Below are positions 37,693-47,015 of a stretch of 64,000 nucleotides of DNA, in pieces. Source of the DNA: Bog-756 sp963727075 (GTDB lineage Bacteria; Actinomycetota; Acidimicrobiia; Acidimicrobiales; RAAP-2); assembly GCA_963727075.1 (NCBI GenBank), contig CAVSET010000006.1, positions 1,736,001 to 1,800,000 on the forward strand, read 5' to 3'. The translations under genes were made by a program, and so were the position numbers. How positions within the stretch are numbered: position 1 is the first letter of the stretch; every line of letters begins with the position of its first letter. The notes beneath the pieces were generated by a model that saw nothing but the letters and a program-made list of their open reading frames with translations, did no database searches and was not told where the DNA came from.

Positions 37693-38537
37693 CAGTCACC
37701 CAACCAATGGTCCGCAGCGCCATCAGCGTCTCCAGGGCGGCTACCGGCTTTCGTCGGAATTCGGCTGACAAGGACCCAGCAGGGCAGCCTGAGCTGCCTG
37801 TCCTTCAATGCGCCCCCCTCTCAACTCAGGCGAGTGATTCGCCGCGCCACGGAGCGGAATGAAGGTTGAAGCTCGAATCGACATGGCCGCCAGGCCCGCC
37901 AGCTCGGGGCCGACGGGAACCGTCCGGCTACCGTCAGCAAATGCCGAAGAGCGGTCGATTCACAATGGACCGCAACGACACGGCGGTCCTGCCCCAAGAT
38001 CCCAGCCCCTGATCTCCCTTTTCGTTCCTCATCGAACTCGCCAATGGGCGAGTCGGTTTAAGCATGGCATGAGGTGAATCTGAATCGCCTCATCAAAAGT
38101 GATAGTTCTGACAGGTTTCACAGAAGAAGCCGCAAAGAACGTCACAAAGAGAGAGCAACCAAACACAGCGCGTATTGGTGGCCCCTCCGAGCGAACCACC
38201 AGCGTGGGCCTGGATCGATACAGGAACCTTCTCGGTCGTCATCGTCCGCTTAATCCACCCAATGGCGAGCTCCATTGCCGATTGTTCGCTCTCGGTCTTC
38301 CCCACATGCGCCATTCGCATGCGATGGGTTCGAAGCAAGGCAATTGGAAACGATCCTCGGTCATGGGGCCAAATTGGCTTCTCAATGGGAGTCAACTCGG
38401 CTCGAATCCGTCCGGACCGCGGGGCCGAGCGACATTCGGGCTCATCGGTGCCCTCTCCCGTGCATCCTGGCAGAGCGCACCCGGATTAGGCTTCTCTCTC
38501 GCTGGATCGCCATGATTCAGAGCAAGGGGGAAGGGTC
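37693..38537. other. 845-bp intergenic region
   Basis: The largest gap. It is AT-richer than the surroundings, notably around 38040-38120 (GGTTTAAGCATGGCATG, CATCAAAAGTGATAG). The small frames have no ribosome site or family likeness. It probably holds promoters for the divergent glycosidase and beta-helix genes. Confidence 0.45.
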
Positions 38538-40292
38538 ATGCGCCGAGGGACTTCACATCGGATCCGCCGGGTGGGCACAGCCGTCCTGGCCGGGATGTTG
38601 GTGGTCGGGCTGCTCGCCACCGTAGGAACCGGTGTCGGCGGTGCCAGGACTCGGGCGATCAACTCGACCAGCCGGCACGTCCTCTACGTGGGCTCATTCA
38701 ACGGCGTGACGACACCACCATCCCAGACGTTCTCGACGATCCAGGCGGCTGTCGATGCCTCCAAAAAGGGGGACTGGATCCTGATCGCCCCTGGCGACTA
38801 CCACGAGGTAGGCGATACGGGCGTCCACGCCCCTACTCCAGCCGACCTGGCTGACGGCTGGTATGGGGGGGTCGACATCACCACCCCGAACCTTCACGTC
38901 CGCGGGATGAACCGCAACTCGGTCGTCATCGACGGCACGCTTGGCTCCGCCGCCACCCCGTGCAGCTCGGCCCCTGCCGATCAGAACTCGCTCAATGGTG
39001 ACGGCCGCAACGGGATCGTCGTCTGGAAGGCCAGCAGAGTGAGCATCGACAACCTCACCGTGTGCAACTTCATCGCTGGTTCGGGTAGCTCTGGGAACGG
39101 GATCTGGTGGAACGGAGGATCTGGCTCTGGCTCGATCGGACTGGCTCGCTACTCGGGCAGTTACCTGACCGCCACGTCCACCTACTTCGCAGGAAGCGAT
39201 CCGCAGCATCCCAACGTCTGTGGGACCTGCGCGCTCTACGGCATCTTCTCGTCAGACTCGACCGGTCCATCGTCCTGGAGTCAGCTCTACGCCAACAACT
39301 TCTCGGACTCGGGCATCTATGTGGGCGCGTGCAAGCGTGCCTGTGAGGTCACCATCGACCACGCCTGGATGGAGAACAACGCCCTCGGCTACTCGGGAAC
39401 CAACTCGGGCGGCCAGATCGTCATCCAGAACTCGAGATTCAACAACAACAAGGATGGTTTTGACACCAATACCGCGCTCACTGGTGATCCTCCCCCACCG
39501 CAGGACGGTCGGTGCTGGAACAAGACGAGCCCGATCACGGGCACCAAAATGTGCTGGGTGTTCACCAAGAACATGGTGGACAACAACAACAATCCGAACG
39601 TTCCGATTGCCGGAACGGCGGGACTCGGACCGACCGGAACTGGGATGACCATTTCCGGTGGTCGCTACGACACCATCACTAACAACACCTTCCTCAACAA
39701 CGGGGCGTGGGGTGTCGCGTTCCTTCCCTACCCGGATGGCAATACCACCTCCGATGGGAAGACCTGCCTGGGCACGAAGGGACTCGATGCGTCCTCACTG
39801 GGGGTCTCGGGGATTGCTTGCATCTACGACCCACAGGGAGGGGTGCTCTCCAACAACAAGTTCTCGGGTAACGGCACGTTCGGCAACCCGAGCAACGCCG
39901 ACTATGCCAACCTGCTCCTCGGAGGCCACGAGCCGGCCAATTGCTTCTCCGGCAATACCAAGTGGGACTCGACGTTCACCCACCTTCTCGGAGCAGCGTC
40001 CAGCGGCAATGCGCTGGACGGACACCCGAGCCAGACTTCATCGGCCTGCGGCTCGCTGACCCCTAAGACAGGATTGGCCGGCGCCAACACGGACACCACT
40101 CTGCTCCTCCAGGTGGAATGCGACGCCGGCGTCTTGAGCGGCTCGCTCTGCTCGTCCGCTCACTACCCGCAGCCCACATCGGTAGTCATGCACCCCCTTC
40201 CCAGCTTGCCTTCGATGCCCAACCCATGTGCCGGGGCGCCAACCAACCTGTGGTGCCCGGGCGGTACGCCGGTAGCCGCCTCGAGGCGGTAG
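38538..40292 (+). CDS. Secreted right-handed beta-helix protein
   Basis: 584 aa. Signal segment AVLAGMLVVGLLATVGTG. The start YVGSFNGVTTPPSQTFSTIQAAVDASKKGDWILIAPGDY is typical of Pectate-lyase/NosD-like helices. Repeats with runs of Asn (FNNNKDGFDTN, MVDNNNNPNVP, ITNNTFLNNGAWGVAF) form the Asn ladders. Many Cys in pairs suggest disulfides outside the cell. Polysaccharide lyase or binding function is likely but the catalytic residues cannot be named. GGGGGAAGGGTC precedes the ATG. Confidence 0.8.
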   Translation: MRRGTSHRIRRVGTAVLAGMLVVGLLATVGTGVGGARTRAINSTSRHVLYVGSFNGVTTPPSQTFSTIQAAVDASKKGDWILIAPGDYHEVGDTGVHAPTPADLADGWYGGVDITTPNLHVRGMNRNSVVIDGTLGSAATPCSSAPADQNSLNGDGRNGIVVWKASRVSIDNLTVCNFIAGSGSSGNGIWWNGGSGSGSIGLARYSGSYLTATSTYFAGSDPQHPNVCGTCALYGIFSSDSTGPSSWSQLYANNFSDSGIYVGACKRACEVTIDHAWMENNALGYSGTNSGGQIVIQNSRFNNNKDGFDTNTALTGDPPPPQDGRCWNKTSPITGTKMCWVFTKNMVDNNNNPNVPIAGTAGLGPTGTGMTISGGRYDTITNNTFLNNGAWGVAFLPYPDGNTTSDGKTCLGTKGLDASSLGVSGIACIYDPQGGVLSNNKFSGNGTFGNPSNADYANLLLGGHEPANCFSGNTKWDSTFTHLLGAASSGNALDGHPSQTSSACGSLTPKTGLAGANTDTTLLLQVECDAGVLSGSLCSSAHYPQPTSVVMHPLPSLPSMPNPCAGAPTNLWCPGGTPVAASRR

Positions 40293-40313
40293 GACGCCGC
40301 CCGAGCGCGAGAT

Positions 40314-40347
40314 CCGGCTGATCGGCGGCGCCGTTCGGATCAGCCGG
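40314..40347. terminator. Bidirectional hairpin terminator between convergent genes
   Basis: Perfect 10-bp arms (CCGGCTGATC and GATCAGCCGG) with a 14-nt GC-rich loop. It lies 21 bp past the beta-helix stop and overlaps the stop codon of the opposing lipase gene. No T tract on either side. Confidence 0.65.
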
Positions 40348-41299
40348 CCACCGGAAGGACGATCGAGCAGGTGGGCTGGAAGGCTGGGCTGTTCGGTCCG
40401 AGCGCGTTCATGACGTCCTGGAGGGCAACCGGATCGTAGATGATGCCCAAGTGCTCGGTGAAGTCAGTCGCGCACTGATCCTGCAACGTGATGTTCTGAA
40501 CATTGGGCGCCGTCGGCAGGAAGGCGTTCGGGTACGGCGTCACTACCTCGTCGTACTTCGTTTCAATCACCACGTACCGCACACCACTCGAGACGCCCCC
40601 TCCGACGTTGAGATGCCGGAGGAAGGTCGAGCCGACCAATTGTCGGGTACAGGACACGCACCCGGCCAGGCTGAGGATGGGCAGGCCGAAATCGCCGAAC
40701 AGCGACGTCAAAGTGCCCACGCCGTCCACGGTCGTCCCCTGATTGGAGGGGGCCAGACCGACCAGCAAGTGCACTCTGGCCGCTCCACCCAGCCATTGGA
40801 TGTAGTCGCGCGGCATCATCCCGCCCTGCGAGTGCCCGACCAGATCCACCTGAGCGGCGCCCGCTGCGGCCAGCACCTTGTTGGTGAAGGCGGCCAATTG
40901 CCGCGCCGACTGAGTGATATCGGCCAAGCCGTAGAAGTGGCCGGCGGTGGAGGCGTCGGCTCCGTAGTTGAACGTGTACACGCAGTAACCGGCGTTGGCC
41001 AGCATGGGCGACAGCGCCTGCCAGCTGAAGTTCTCATTGGCCAGCGTGCCATGAACCAGGATGACGGGATAAGGATGTGCCGCCGAAGGCCGGCAACTCC
41101 ACATGTCGGACCCCGGAGGGTTCCCGCCGGGATCACTGAATTCAGTGGCTAGACCCGAGGTAAAGCTGCCGACCGGCAGGGGAGCGGCGTTTGCCGTTCC
41201 TGACGAAGCGAGGCTGATGAGGCCGGTGAGGAGGAGGACCAGAAGGACCCACCGAGCTGGCCGGCCCGTCGATCCGCCCAGATGCCGTCGTGTTCGCAT
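40340..41299 (-). CDS. Secreted lipase/esterase (alpha/beta hydrolase)
   Basis: 319 aa. Signal peptide WVLLVLLLTGLISLASSGTANA. The fold begins YPVILVHGTLANENFSW (oxyanion HG), with nucleophile Ser in VDLVGHSQGGMM, the Asp near ETKYDEVVTPY and the His near DFTEHLGIIYDP, so the triad is complete. Cys pairs (CVSC) may form disulfides. It resembles actinobacterial secreted triacylglycerol lipases. Its stop overlaps the terminator shared with the beta-helix gene. Confidence 0.88.
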   Translation of the reverse strand: MRTRRHLGGSTGRPARWVLLVLLLTGLISLASSGTANAAPLPVGSFTSGLATEFSDPGGNPPGSDMWSCRPSAAHPYPVILVHGTLANENFSWQALSPMLANAGYCVYTFNYGADASTAGHFYGLADITQSARQLAAFTNKVLAAAGAAQVDLVGHSQGGMMPRDYIQWLGGAARVHLLVGLAPSNQGTTVDGVGTLTSLFGDFGLPILSLAGCVSCTRQLVGSTFLRHLNVGGGVSSGVRYVVIETKYDEVVTPYPNAFLPTAPNVQNITLQDQCATDFTEHLGIIYDPVALQDVMNALGPNSPAFQPTCSIVLPVAG

Positions 41300-41437
41300 C
41301 GTTGACCCCTCGCACCCTTGCGTCTCTTTCGACCGTTCGACCTGTCGTCTTACCCAGGGTGCGCCCGATTCAACCTGGGTTCGTTCCCTCTTGCCTCGGG
41401 TGGTGTCCGGTCCCGGCAGGTGGGCGGACCCCGCCCA

Positions 41438-42187
41438 TCAATTGAGGATGTTCACCGCCCTCGAAATCACCAGTGCCACGGTGAGCAGCGACGCCAACGA
41501 CTGGACCATCATCAACAACTTCGACCATGCCGTCAGCGGCATCGTGTCGGTTGGGCTGAATGCAGTCGCATTCGTAAACGAGGTGTACAGATAGTCGAGG
41601 AAGTCCGGGGTCCAACCAGGGGCCGAGCCCGGGGTGGACATCTGCGGGAACAGAAAGTCCGGACGTCGATGATCTTCCCGGAGACGAGCGGCCACGCCAC
41701 CGCGATCGAGCTCCCAATACCAGAGGCCGAAGACGATCACGTTGGTGAGCCAGATCGGCACGGAGGCGAACACGAGAGACCGGCCACCGGCGTTGGTGTG
41801 CTCGAGAAGATCCCTCACGAGCTCTCCCAATGCGATGACATTGGCCAGGCTGATCAACGCAATCAGGGTCAGGGACATCCTGCGCAGAATGGTGGACTCT
41901 CGGTTGATGTGACCCGGATTGCTGATGACCAAGGCAACGAGGAGGGCTCCTTCGAGGGTGGGTATCAGCCAGCGGGGACCGAGGCCTTGGATGACTCTCT
42001 CTGGCAGGACTACCTGGAGCGCGATCGCCACCAAGACCGCGACAGACGCCGGCCATCGATGCTCACTTCTGGAGGGCACCCCCCACGCCACTCGATCGTC
42101 CCGGGTGCGCTTGATCCGATCGTCGGGTGCTGGCGACTCTCCCTCGGAGAGCGAACCATCGATCGGATCCGGCGAAGACTCGGCCAT
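41438..42187 (-). CDS. DUF1345-like membrane protein, first of a tandem pair
   Basis: 249 aa with about five hydrophobic segments. The conserved core is WLTNVIVFGLWYWELDRGG, a basic loop, then YLYTSFTNATAFSPTDTMPLTAWSKLLMMVQSL, and the end VALVISRAVNIL. The re-entrant FTNATAFSPTD resembles pore-loop segments of two-helix channels, though it lacks the TVGYG filter. The same core is repeated in the upstream neighbour. A channel or transporter role is inferred only. Confidence 0.65.
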   Translation of the reverse strand: MAESSPDPIDGSLSEGESPAPDDRIKRTRDDRVAWGVPSRSEHRWPASVAVLVAIALQVVLPERVIQGLGPRWLIPTLEGALLVALVISNPGHINRESTILRRMSLTLIALISLANVIALGELVRDLLEHTNAGGRSLVFASVPIWLTNVIVFGLWYWELDRGGVAARLREDHRRPDFLFPQMSTPGSAPGWTPDFLDYLYTSFTNATAFSPTDTMPLTAWSKLLMMVQSLASLLTVALVISRAVNILN

Positions 42188-42383
42188 CGACGGCTACCGT
42201 ACAACCGGCTCCCTGGCAGGGAGCGCCATCAACCCACCCCCCAACGGGAGGGGCCGTTCGGCCTCGGTGGTGGGGCCGGACACATTCACCCCGGGGACGA
42301 CCGACTGGCGTACCCGTCCACCCGTCCACCCGTCCCCCACTGCCTACCGGCGCGGCTCCCCTTGGACGGGGACCTGTCGGCAT

Positions 42384-43079
42384 CTATTTCAGGATGTTCA
42401 CGGCCCGGGCGACGACCAGCAACGCGACGACGAGCGAGATCGCCTCTTCGGCCATCATCATCAGCTTCGTCCATGGCCGGATGGCCGACACATCGGTCGG
42501 GCTGAACGCAGTTGCCGTTGCGAAGGCAAAGTGAAAGTAGTCCACGAACTTCGGGCTCCAATCGGCGCCGACATGCTCCTCGTTCTTCATCTCGGGGAAG
42601 ATGAGTGACGGGGCGCTCCCATGACCACTGGTCCTGGCGGCCGGCCCGCCGCGGTCGAGAGCCCAGTACCAAAGGCCGAACGTGATCACGTTTGTCAGCC
42701 AGATGGCTGCACCGGAGGCCAGAAGCACCTTGGCGTTGTTGGTGAACGACGAGACGTTGATGATCGAGACGACGAGCCGTATGGCAGCATCGGCGTTGGC
42801 CAGCGAGATGACGGCGATCAAGCCACTCGTGGCCACCCGGAGCCACGGCCGGTCCCGGTCGATACGACCGGGGTCCCCGATGATGAGAACGGCCAGCAGA
42901 GCCACGACGACAACGAGGAACACCCAGCGTGCATCCCCGTTGCGGAGTTGGGACGGGAGCGACGCCCGGAGAAGACCCGTCGCCAACACCCCCAGCGCCA
43001 TCGGCCATCGGGGCTCCCCGATACTCGTCGGATTGACACCCTGCTCGGGGTCGGGACCCGCATCCATTGGACACATCAT
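42384..43079 (-). CDS. DUF1345-like membrane protein, second of a tandem pair
   Basis: 231 aa. It shares with the downstream gene the block IWLTNVITFGLWYWALDRGGP, the FPEMK loop, FHFAFATATAFSPTDVSAIRPWTKLMMMAEEAISL and the C-terminal VARAVNIL. The variable N-termini and central helices indicate an old duplication. The two could assemble as a hetero-oligomer in the membrane. ATG at 43079 or 43076. Confidence 0.65.
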   Translation of the reverse strand: MMCPMDAGPDPEQGVNPTSIGEPRWPMALGVLATGLLRASLPSQLRNGDARWVFLVVVVALLAVLIIGDPGRIDRDRPWLRVATSGLIAVISLANADAAIRLVVSIINVSSFTNNAKVLLASGAAIWLTNVITFGLWYWALDRGGPAARTSGHGSAPSLIFPEMKNEEHVGADWSPKFVDYFHFAFATATAFSPTDVSAIRPWTKLMMMAEEAISLVVALLVVARAVNILK

Positions 43080-43262
43080 GTCTCACCCTCGGTCATTGCC
43101 CAATGGGTCGCCCTACCCGGCCCAGGCGGCTTCCGAGCAACACCAGCGGCCAGGGTCGAGGGCTGCGCCCAGGAGGGGAATGACAGAAAGACCAACATCC
43201 TCTCCTGGTCAGGAGTACGGTCTGCCCAGGACCGGCGATCCATCAACGAAAAGAGAGACGAC

Positions 43263-43655
43263 ATGCTTGGCTACACTTACCCCCTGGCCGATTTGTTCGG
43301 CACGATGCTCGGACTCTTCGTCTTCTTCATCTGGTTCTGGCTGCTCATCGTCATCTTCGGCGACATCTTCCGGAGCCGCGACATGGGCGGAGGTGCGAAG
43401 GCCCTGTGGGTGATCTTCGTGATCGTCCTGCCCTTCCTCGGGATCCTGGTGTACCTGATAGCCCGCGGCGGGAAGATGCATGAGCGGGCCGCCGACCAAG
43501 CCACAGCGCAGCAACAGGAATTCGACGCCTACGTGCGCCAGGCTGCAGGGACGGGGAGCAGCGCGGACGAGCTGTCGAAGCTGGCCGACCTCAAGCAGCG
43601 GGGCGTCATAACCGACGCCGAGTTCGAAGCTCAGAAGACCAAGCTGTTGCACTGA
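43263..43655 (+). CDS. PLDc_N and SHOCT domain protein
   Basis: 130 aa. Two helices (LFGTMLGLFVFFIWFWLLIVIFG and ALWVIFVIVLPFLGILVYLI) form the PLDc_N (cardiolipin-synthase N-terminal-like) membrane hairpin. The tail DELSKLADLKQRGVITDAEFEAQKTKLL is a SHOCT motif, used to oligomerise or recruit partners. GAGAGACGAC precedes ATG at 43263. Common stress or envelope accessory protein in actinobacteria. Confidence 0.85.
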   Translation: MLGYTYPLADLFGTMLGLFVFFIWFWLLIVIFGDIFRSRDMGGGAKALWVIFVIVLPFLGILVYLIARGGKMHERAADQATAQQQEFDAYVRQAAGTGSSADELSKLADLKQRGVITDAEFEAQKTKLLH

Positions 43656-43694
43656 GCGCGACACCGGCGCGCCCAGCACCTGGGTCGCCAACTG

Positions 43695-45155
43695 CTACAA
43701 ACCGCTCTCCACCATGATTCGGCCACTCGATGCCGCCTGCTGGAGGGCCTCGTAGTCACGCTGGTTCTGGTCGGCATAGGTGTCGGCAAATTCACCGATC
43801 GCCCGATCGAACGACGTCCCAGAACCCAGATAGCTGGCGATAGCGATGCGGTCGCCGGAGCGGGCGTGAGCCCGGGCGAGAGCCATGGCGCAGATGCCGA
43901 CGTACTTGGTGAGCCCCGGTGGGATCGAGTCCTCGACCTCGAACGACCCCTTCCAGTCCCGGAGCTGGCGCAAGTAGTAGTCGCGGGTCACTCCGTCGGG
44001 ACCGGTGGCCTGCTGGTAGCCGAGGAAGATGTCGCTGGCCGCTTGCATCAGGTGCTGTCCAGCTACCACCCGCTCGCCATGGGTGGCGTAGCCACTCTTC
44101 CCCACGAACTCCTCGAGAACCGACGACTCCGCCTCTTTGGCCTGGAGGAACAGCGGATCATCGTCGTCGCGCCCGAGGAGCAGCAAGATCCAGGCCCGGG
44201 TGCCCACGCTGCCCACACCGACGACCTTGCGGGCGATCTCGAGGAGCTGGAACTCCTCGAGCAGGTGGCGACGGTCGGTTTGCAGGCTGCGGCGGTAGCT
44301 CCGTAGCAGGTGGTGGAGCAGTTCGAGGAGCGCGTCGCTTTCGAGCTGGGGCAAGAGCTCCTCAGCGGGCACGATCAATGGCGGATCGCTGACGATTCGA
44401 CGATGACCATCGACCACAGAGGTGAGCCTGTCCAGGGCCTGCGTACTGTCGCGGGTTCGGGCCTTGGCGACGATCTTTCCCGTGCGAGCAGCCATATGCC
44501 TGTCGACCTTGGACCGCGATTGGGTGGCCGCGGACTGGAGGTCGGCGAGGACCTGAACCACATCGATGTGGGAGTACCAGACATCCAGGGTCGACATCGC
44601 AGCCAGGCGGGTCATCTCCTGGCGATAGCTCGCTCCGACCTCGACGGCCGCAGCTCGAGCCTCCTTGGCGGTGAACTCACGGTCCCGTGCGGCAATCACC
44701 GCGCTGGCCGCCAGCCGCTTGACGTCCCACTCCCAGGGACCGGACAGGGTCTCGTCGAAGTCGTTGACATCAAACATCAGCGTGCGCTCGGGTGAGGCAA
44801 ACAGGCCGAAATTGGACAGATGAGCGTCACCGCAGATCTGGGCGTTGAGCCCGGAACGGGGCGTGGTGGCCAGGTCCGAGGCCATGACGAGCGCCGCACC
44901 TCGAAAGAAGGTGAACGGCGACACGAGCATCCGCCCGTATCGTATCGGGACCAGCTCGGGCACCCGGGTGGTGGCCTGTCGTTCCAACAGGCTCACTGGG
45001 TCCGGGCGGTCAGGGACCGGTTTGAATTCCGCCTGGGAGGAGCGCGGTGCCACGGTTCGGGCCTCCTTGCCGAGGCTCACCCTCTCCTGGGCGGAACGGC
45101 GTCGGGCCGTCGGCGCCGCTGTGCCTGAAACTGGCCGACTCGACTGTTCCATCAT
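43695..45155 (-). CDS. DUF2252 domain protein
   Basis: 486 aa soluble protein. RYGRMLVSPFTFFRGAALVMASDLA, ICGDAHLSNFGLFASPERTLMFDVNDFDE and WDVKRLAAS are the family blocks, and GDAHLSNFG with VNDFDE is kinase-like (aminoglycoside-phosphotransferase fold) in layout. YADQNQRDYEAL closes the domain. The biochemical role is unknown. It is followed on the same strand, 37 bp later, by the DUF1269 gene at 45193-45723, in a run of leftward stress-type genes. Confidence 0.85.
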   Translation of the reverse strand: MMEQSSRPVSGTAAPTARRRSAQERVSLGKEARTVAPRSSQAEFKPVPDRPDPVSLLERQATTRVPELVPIRYGRMLVSPFTFFRGAALVMASDLATTPRSGLNAQICGDAHLSNFGLFASPERTLMFDVNDFDETLSGPWEWDVKRLAASAVIAARDREFTAKEARAAAVEVGASYRQEMTRLAAMSTLDVWYSHIDVVQVLADLQSAATQSRSKVDRHMAARTGKIVAKARTRDSTQALDRLTSVVDGHRRIVSDPPLIVPAEELLPQLESDALLELLHHLLRSYRRSLQTDRRHLLEEFQLLEIARKVVGVGSVGTRAWILLLLGRDDDDPLFLQAKEAESSVLEEFVGKSGYATHGERVVAGQHLMQAASDIFLGYQQATGPDGVTRDYYLRQLRDWKGSFEVEDSIPPGLTKYVGICAMALARAHARSGDRIAIASYLGSGTSFDRAIGEFADTYADQNQRDYEALQQAASSGRIMVESGL

Positions 45156-45192
45156 GAGCTCCTCTTCCCGGATTCGGCCCGCTTTGTGCCCT

Positions 45193-45723
45193 CTATCTCG
45201 CTTCTGACTTCGCGTCCGCCTCGATGGCCTTCTGGTCAGCCTTCAATTGCTTGGACTGGATCTTCTCCGCCCGTTTCATGGCTGCCTCGATCTTCGACTC
45301 CATATCGGAGACGGCCACGACCACCAGCCCGGCCTCGCCACTGTCCAAGCCCTCCCCCAGCTCCTTGAGATCACTACGGCTCATGCCAGCTGCGGCGTGA
45401 CCGGCCAACGCACCGAGGACCGCTCCCCCGCCGCCCGTGGCGAGGAGCAGCCCGCCGCCGATGGCAGCAGCTGGGAACAAGGCTATGACCAGCCCGGTGG
45501 CCAGACCTACGCCACCCCCGAGCACGCCACCCGCCCGGGTCGGAGTCTCATGCTTCTTGACGATCTTGACCTTGCCGTCGGACTTGCGCTCAACGACCGC
45601 GGCATCGTACGCGTCGATCACATTGAGCTTGGTGTGCAGGTCGTGGACCGCGTCGTAGTCGGCCAGGGCGCCTTCGACGTTGGCGTACACACCGGAGTAG
45701 GCGATGAAAGTGTCTACAGCCAT
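45193..45723 (-). CDS. DUF1269 protein, copy A
   Basis: 176 aa. An N-terminal ferredoxin-like part (FIAYSGVYANVEGALADYDAV) with KVKIVKKHETPTRAGG, then a Gly-rich double hydrophobic hairpin (GLATGLVIALFPAAAIGGGLLLA) like a glycine zipper, then a helical tail with SDMESKIEAAMKRAEK. DUF1269 proteins are associated with membranes and stress. ATG at 45723 follows AGGAGGCTCCC. A copy with only a few changes sits at 59143-59673. Confidence 0.88.
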   Translation of the reverse strand: MAVDTFIAYSGVYANVEGALADYDAVHDLHTKLNVIDAYDAAVVERKSDGKVKIVKKHETPTRAGGVLGGGVGLATGLVIALFPAAAIGGGLLLATGGGGAVLGALAGHAAAGMSRSDLKELGEGLDSGEAGLVVVAVSDMESKIEAAMKRAEKIQSKQLKADQKAIEADAKSEAR

Positions 45724-45833
45724 GGGAGCCTCCTGATCGATTATGGGGGACCTTGCCAGCCCGCCCCGGTGAGTCTGTGCGTTGCCCGAGTCGGTGGGGG
45801 CGAAAGCCCCGACGAGCCCCGTCAATCAACAGA

Positions 45834-46217
45834 CTACGCAGTTGGCGGCCTCTCTGAGCCCTCCTCTGGCATGAGCCGCCACCGGTTCCAGGGCCAGGCG
45901 CCTTCGATCTCGACCTCCAGGGAGAAGCTGAGCACGATTCGTATGACAACGATCATCCCCAGCACGCCAACGCTCCGAACGGTCGGGTCGACGATGATCG
46001 TACGCACGATGTCGCCGACGATGAGGACCTCGAGACCGAGAAGGATCGCCCGTCCGAGTCGTCGGCGAAGCTCCTTGTAGGCTTCGGGCCGGTTCCTCGA
46101 CGGCACCATCGAGACCGCATAGTCGATCAGGGCCCACGCACCTCCGAGGAGCATGATGGCCGCACCCGTCGCTTCCACGGCCTGTGCGACATCGGAGACG
46201 AGCTGGTGGTACGTCAC
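45834..46217 (-). CDS. DUF1622 membrane protein
   Basis: 127 aa, three helices: AIMLLGGAWALIDYAVSM, AILLGLEVLIVGDIVRTIIV and VLGMIVVIRIVLSFSLEVE. This is the DUF1622 pattern, in which ARRRLGRAILLGLE and RIVLSFSLEVEIEG are conserved. GTG at 46217. A shortened copy of its first 30 codons and leader lies at 51.4 kb. Confidence 0.85.
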   Translation of the reverse strand: MTYHQLVSDVAQAVEATGAAIMLLGGAWALIDYAVSMVPSRNRPEAYKELRRRLGRAILLGLEVLIVGDIVRTIIVDPTVRSVGVLGMIVVIRIVLSFSLEVEIEGAWPWNRWRLMPEEGSERPPTA

Positions 46218-46514
46218 CCAGACACAATGCCAGACGGGGTGCCACGGCGCTCAGCCGTCCCGAGACTCCCATACGAGCCAGTTGAATGGTCGTTCGCAGG
46301 CGGTGATGAGCCGGAATCGGAATGTCCGACCCCGCTGACAACTTCGGCGGAATGGTTCCCACCGGGACATCAGCTTCGTCTGTTCGTTCTCTATCGGATG
46401 AGTGAGACAGCAACGTGCCTGAGACCGTCCGTCGATGCGACCCTCGGAGGCCGAGTGAGGGCGCTCGGTTGGTATCCACGCGGATATGAGAGCCGACCTG
46501 ATCAAATCCGACAG
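46218..46514. other. Non-coding stretch
   Basis: Holds the leader of the DUF1622 gene (part duplicated near 51.4 kb). No gene supported. Confidence 0.4.
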
Positions 46515-47015
46515 TTACTCCATGTGGAAGGTAAACATTCGTTCGGCGTCGATCCTTGCGTAGACATTGGCGTCGAAGAAGTTCTCCCACTCCGGCCCAT
46601 ACCTAGGCGTATAGATCTCGAGCAGGCTCTTGCGGAGAGCTGCATTGCTGGGTGCCGTCATGTCGAGCTCAGTCGCCTTCCCGTGGACTGTTACGGCCAG
46701 CTCTTCCCCGGGAAGATGGGTCGCGCTGACTGACGGGCGCTTGCGGACATGGATGATGCGCAGAGCGTCGGGGGACGTTCCGAAATGGAATGCACCCCGA
46801 TAGAAGATTCCATCGACCGGACCGACGATGGGCCGTTGGTCCGAGGTCACCGTGGCCAGGGCCAAAAGCCGCATGCCCGTCAGGCGATCACACACGTCGG
46901 AGGCGCTGAGTCGCCTGTCTGGTGTGATCACAGCCCGGAGATGACGTCCAGCAGCGGCATAGCTCTGGTCCAAGAGGTCCTGAAGGGCACTCAAGTCATC
47001 TTCGCTCTCTAGCAT
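46515..47015 (-). CDS. PPOX-type split-barrel protein
   Basis: 166 aa. MRLLALATVTSDQRPIVGPVDGIFYRGAFHFGTSPDALRI and the strand VSATHLPGEELAVTVHGKA have the layout of pyridoxamine-phosphate-oxidase-like flavin/F420 binders. The tail YGPEWENFFDANVYARI is common to a subgroup. Function and cofactor not assignable. First gene of a leftward run that ends with the DUF1622 and DUF1269 genes. Confidence 0.78.
   Translation of the reverse strand: MLESEDDLSALQDLLDQSYAAAGRHLRAVITPDRRLSASDVCDRLTGMRLLALATVTSDQRPIVGPVDGIFYRGAFHFGTSPDALRIIHVRKRPSVSATHLPGEELAVTVHGKATELDMTAPSNAALRKSLLEIYTPRYGPEWENFFDANVYARIDAERMFTFHME

Noticed and set aside
38099..38515. Open frame of 138 codons in the large gap
   Set aside because: No ribosome site, composition unlike neighbours and no family resemblance.
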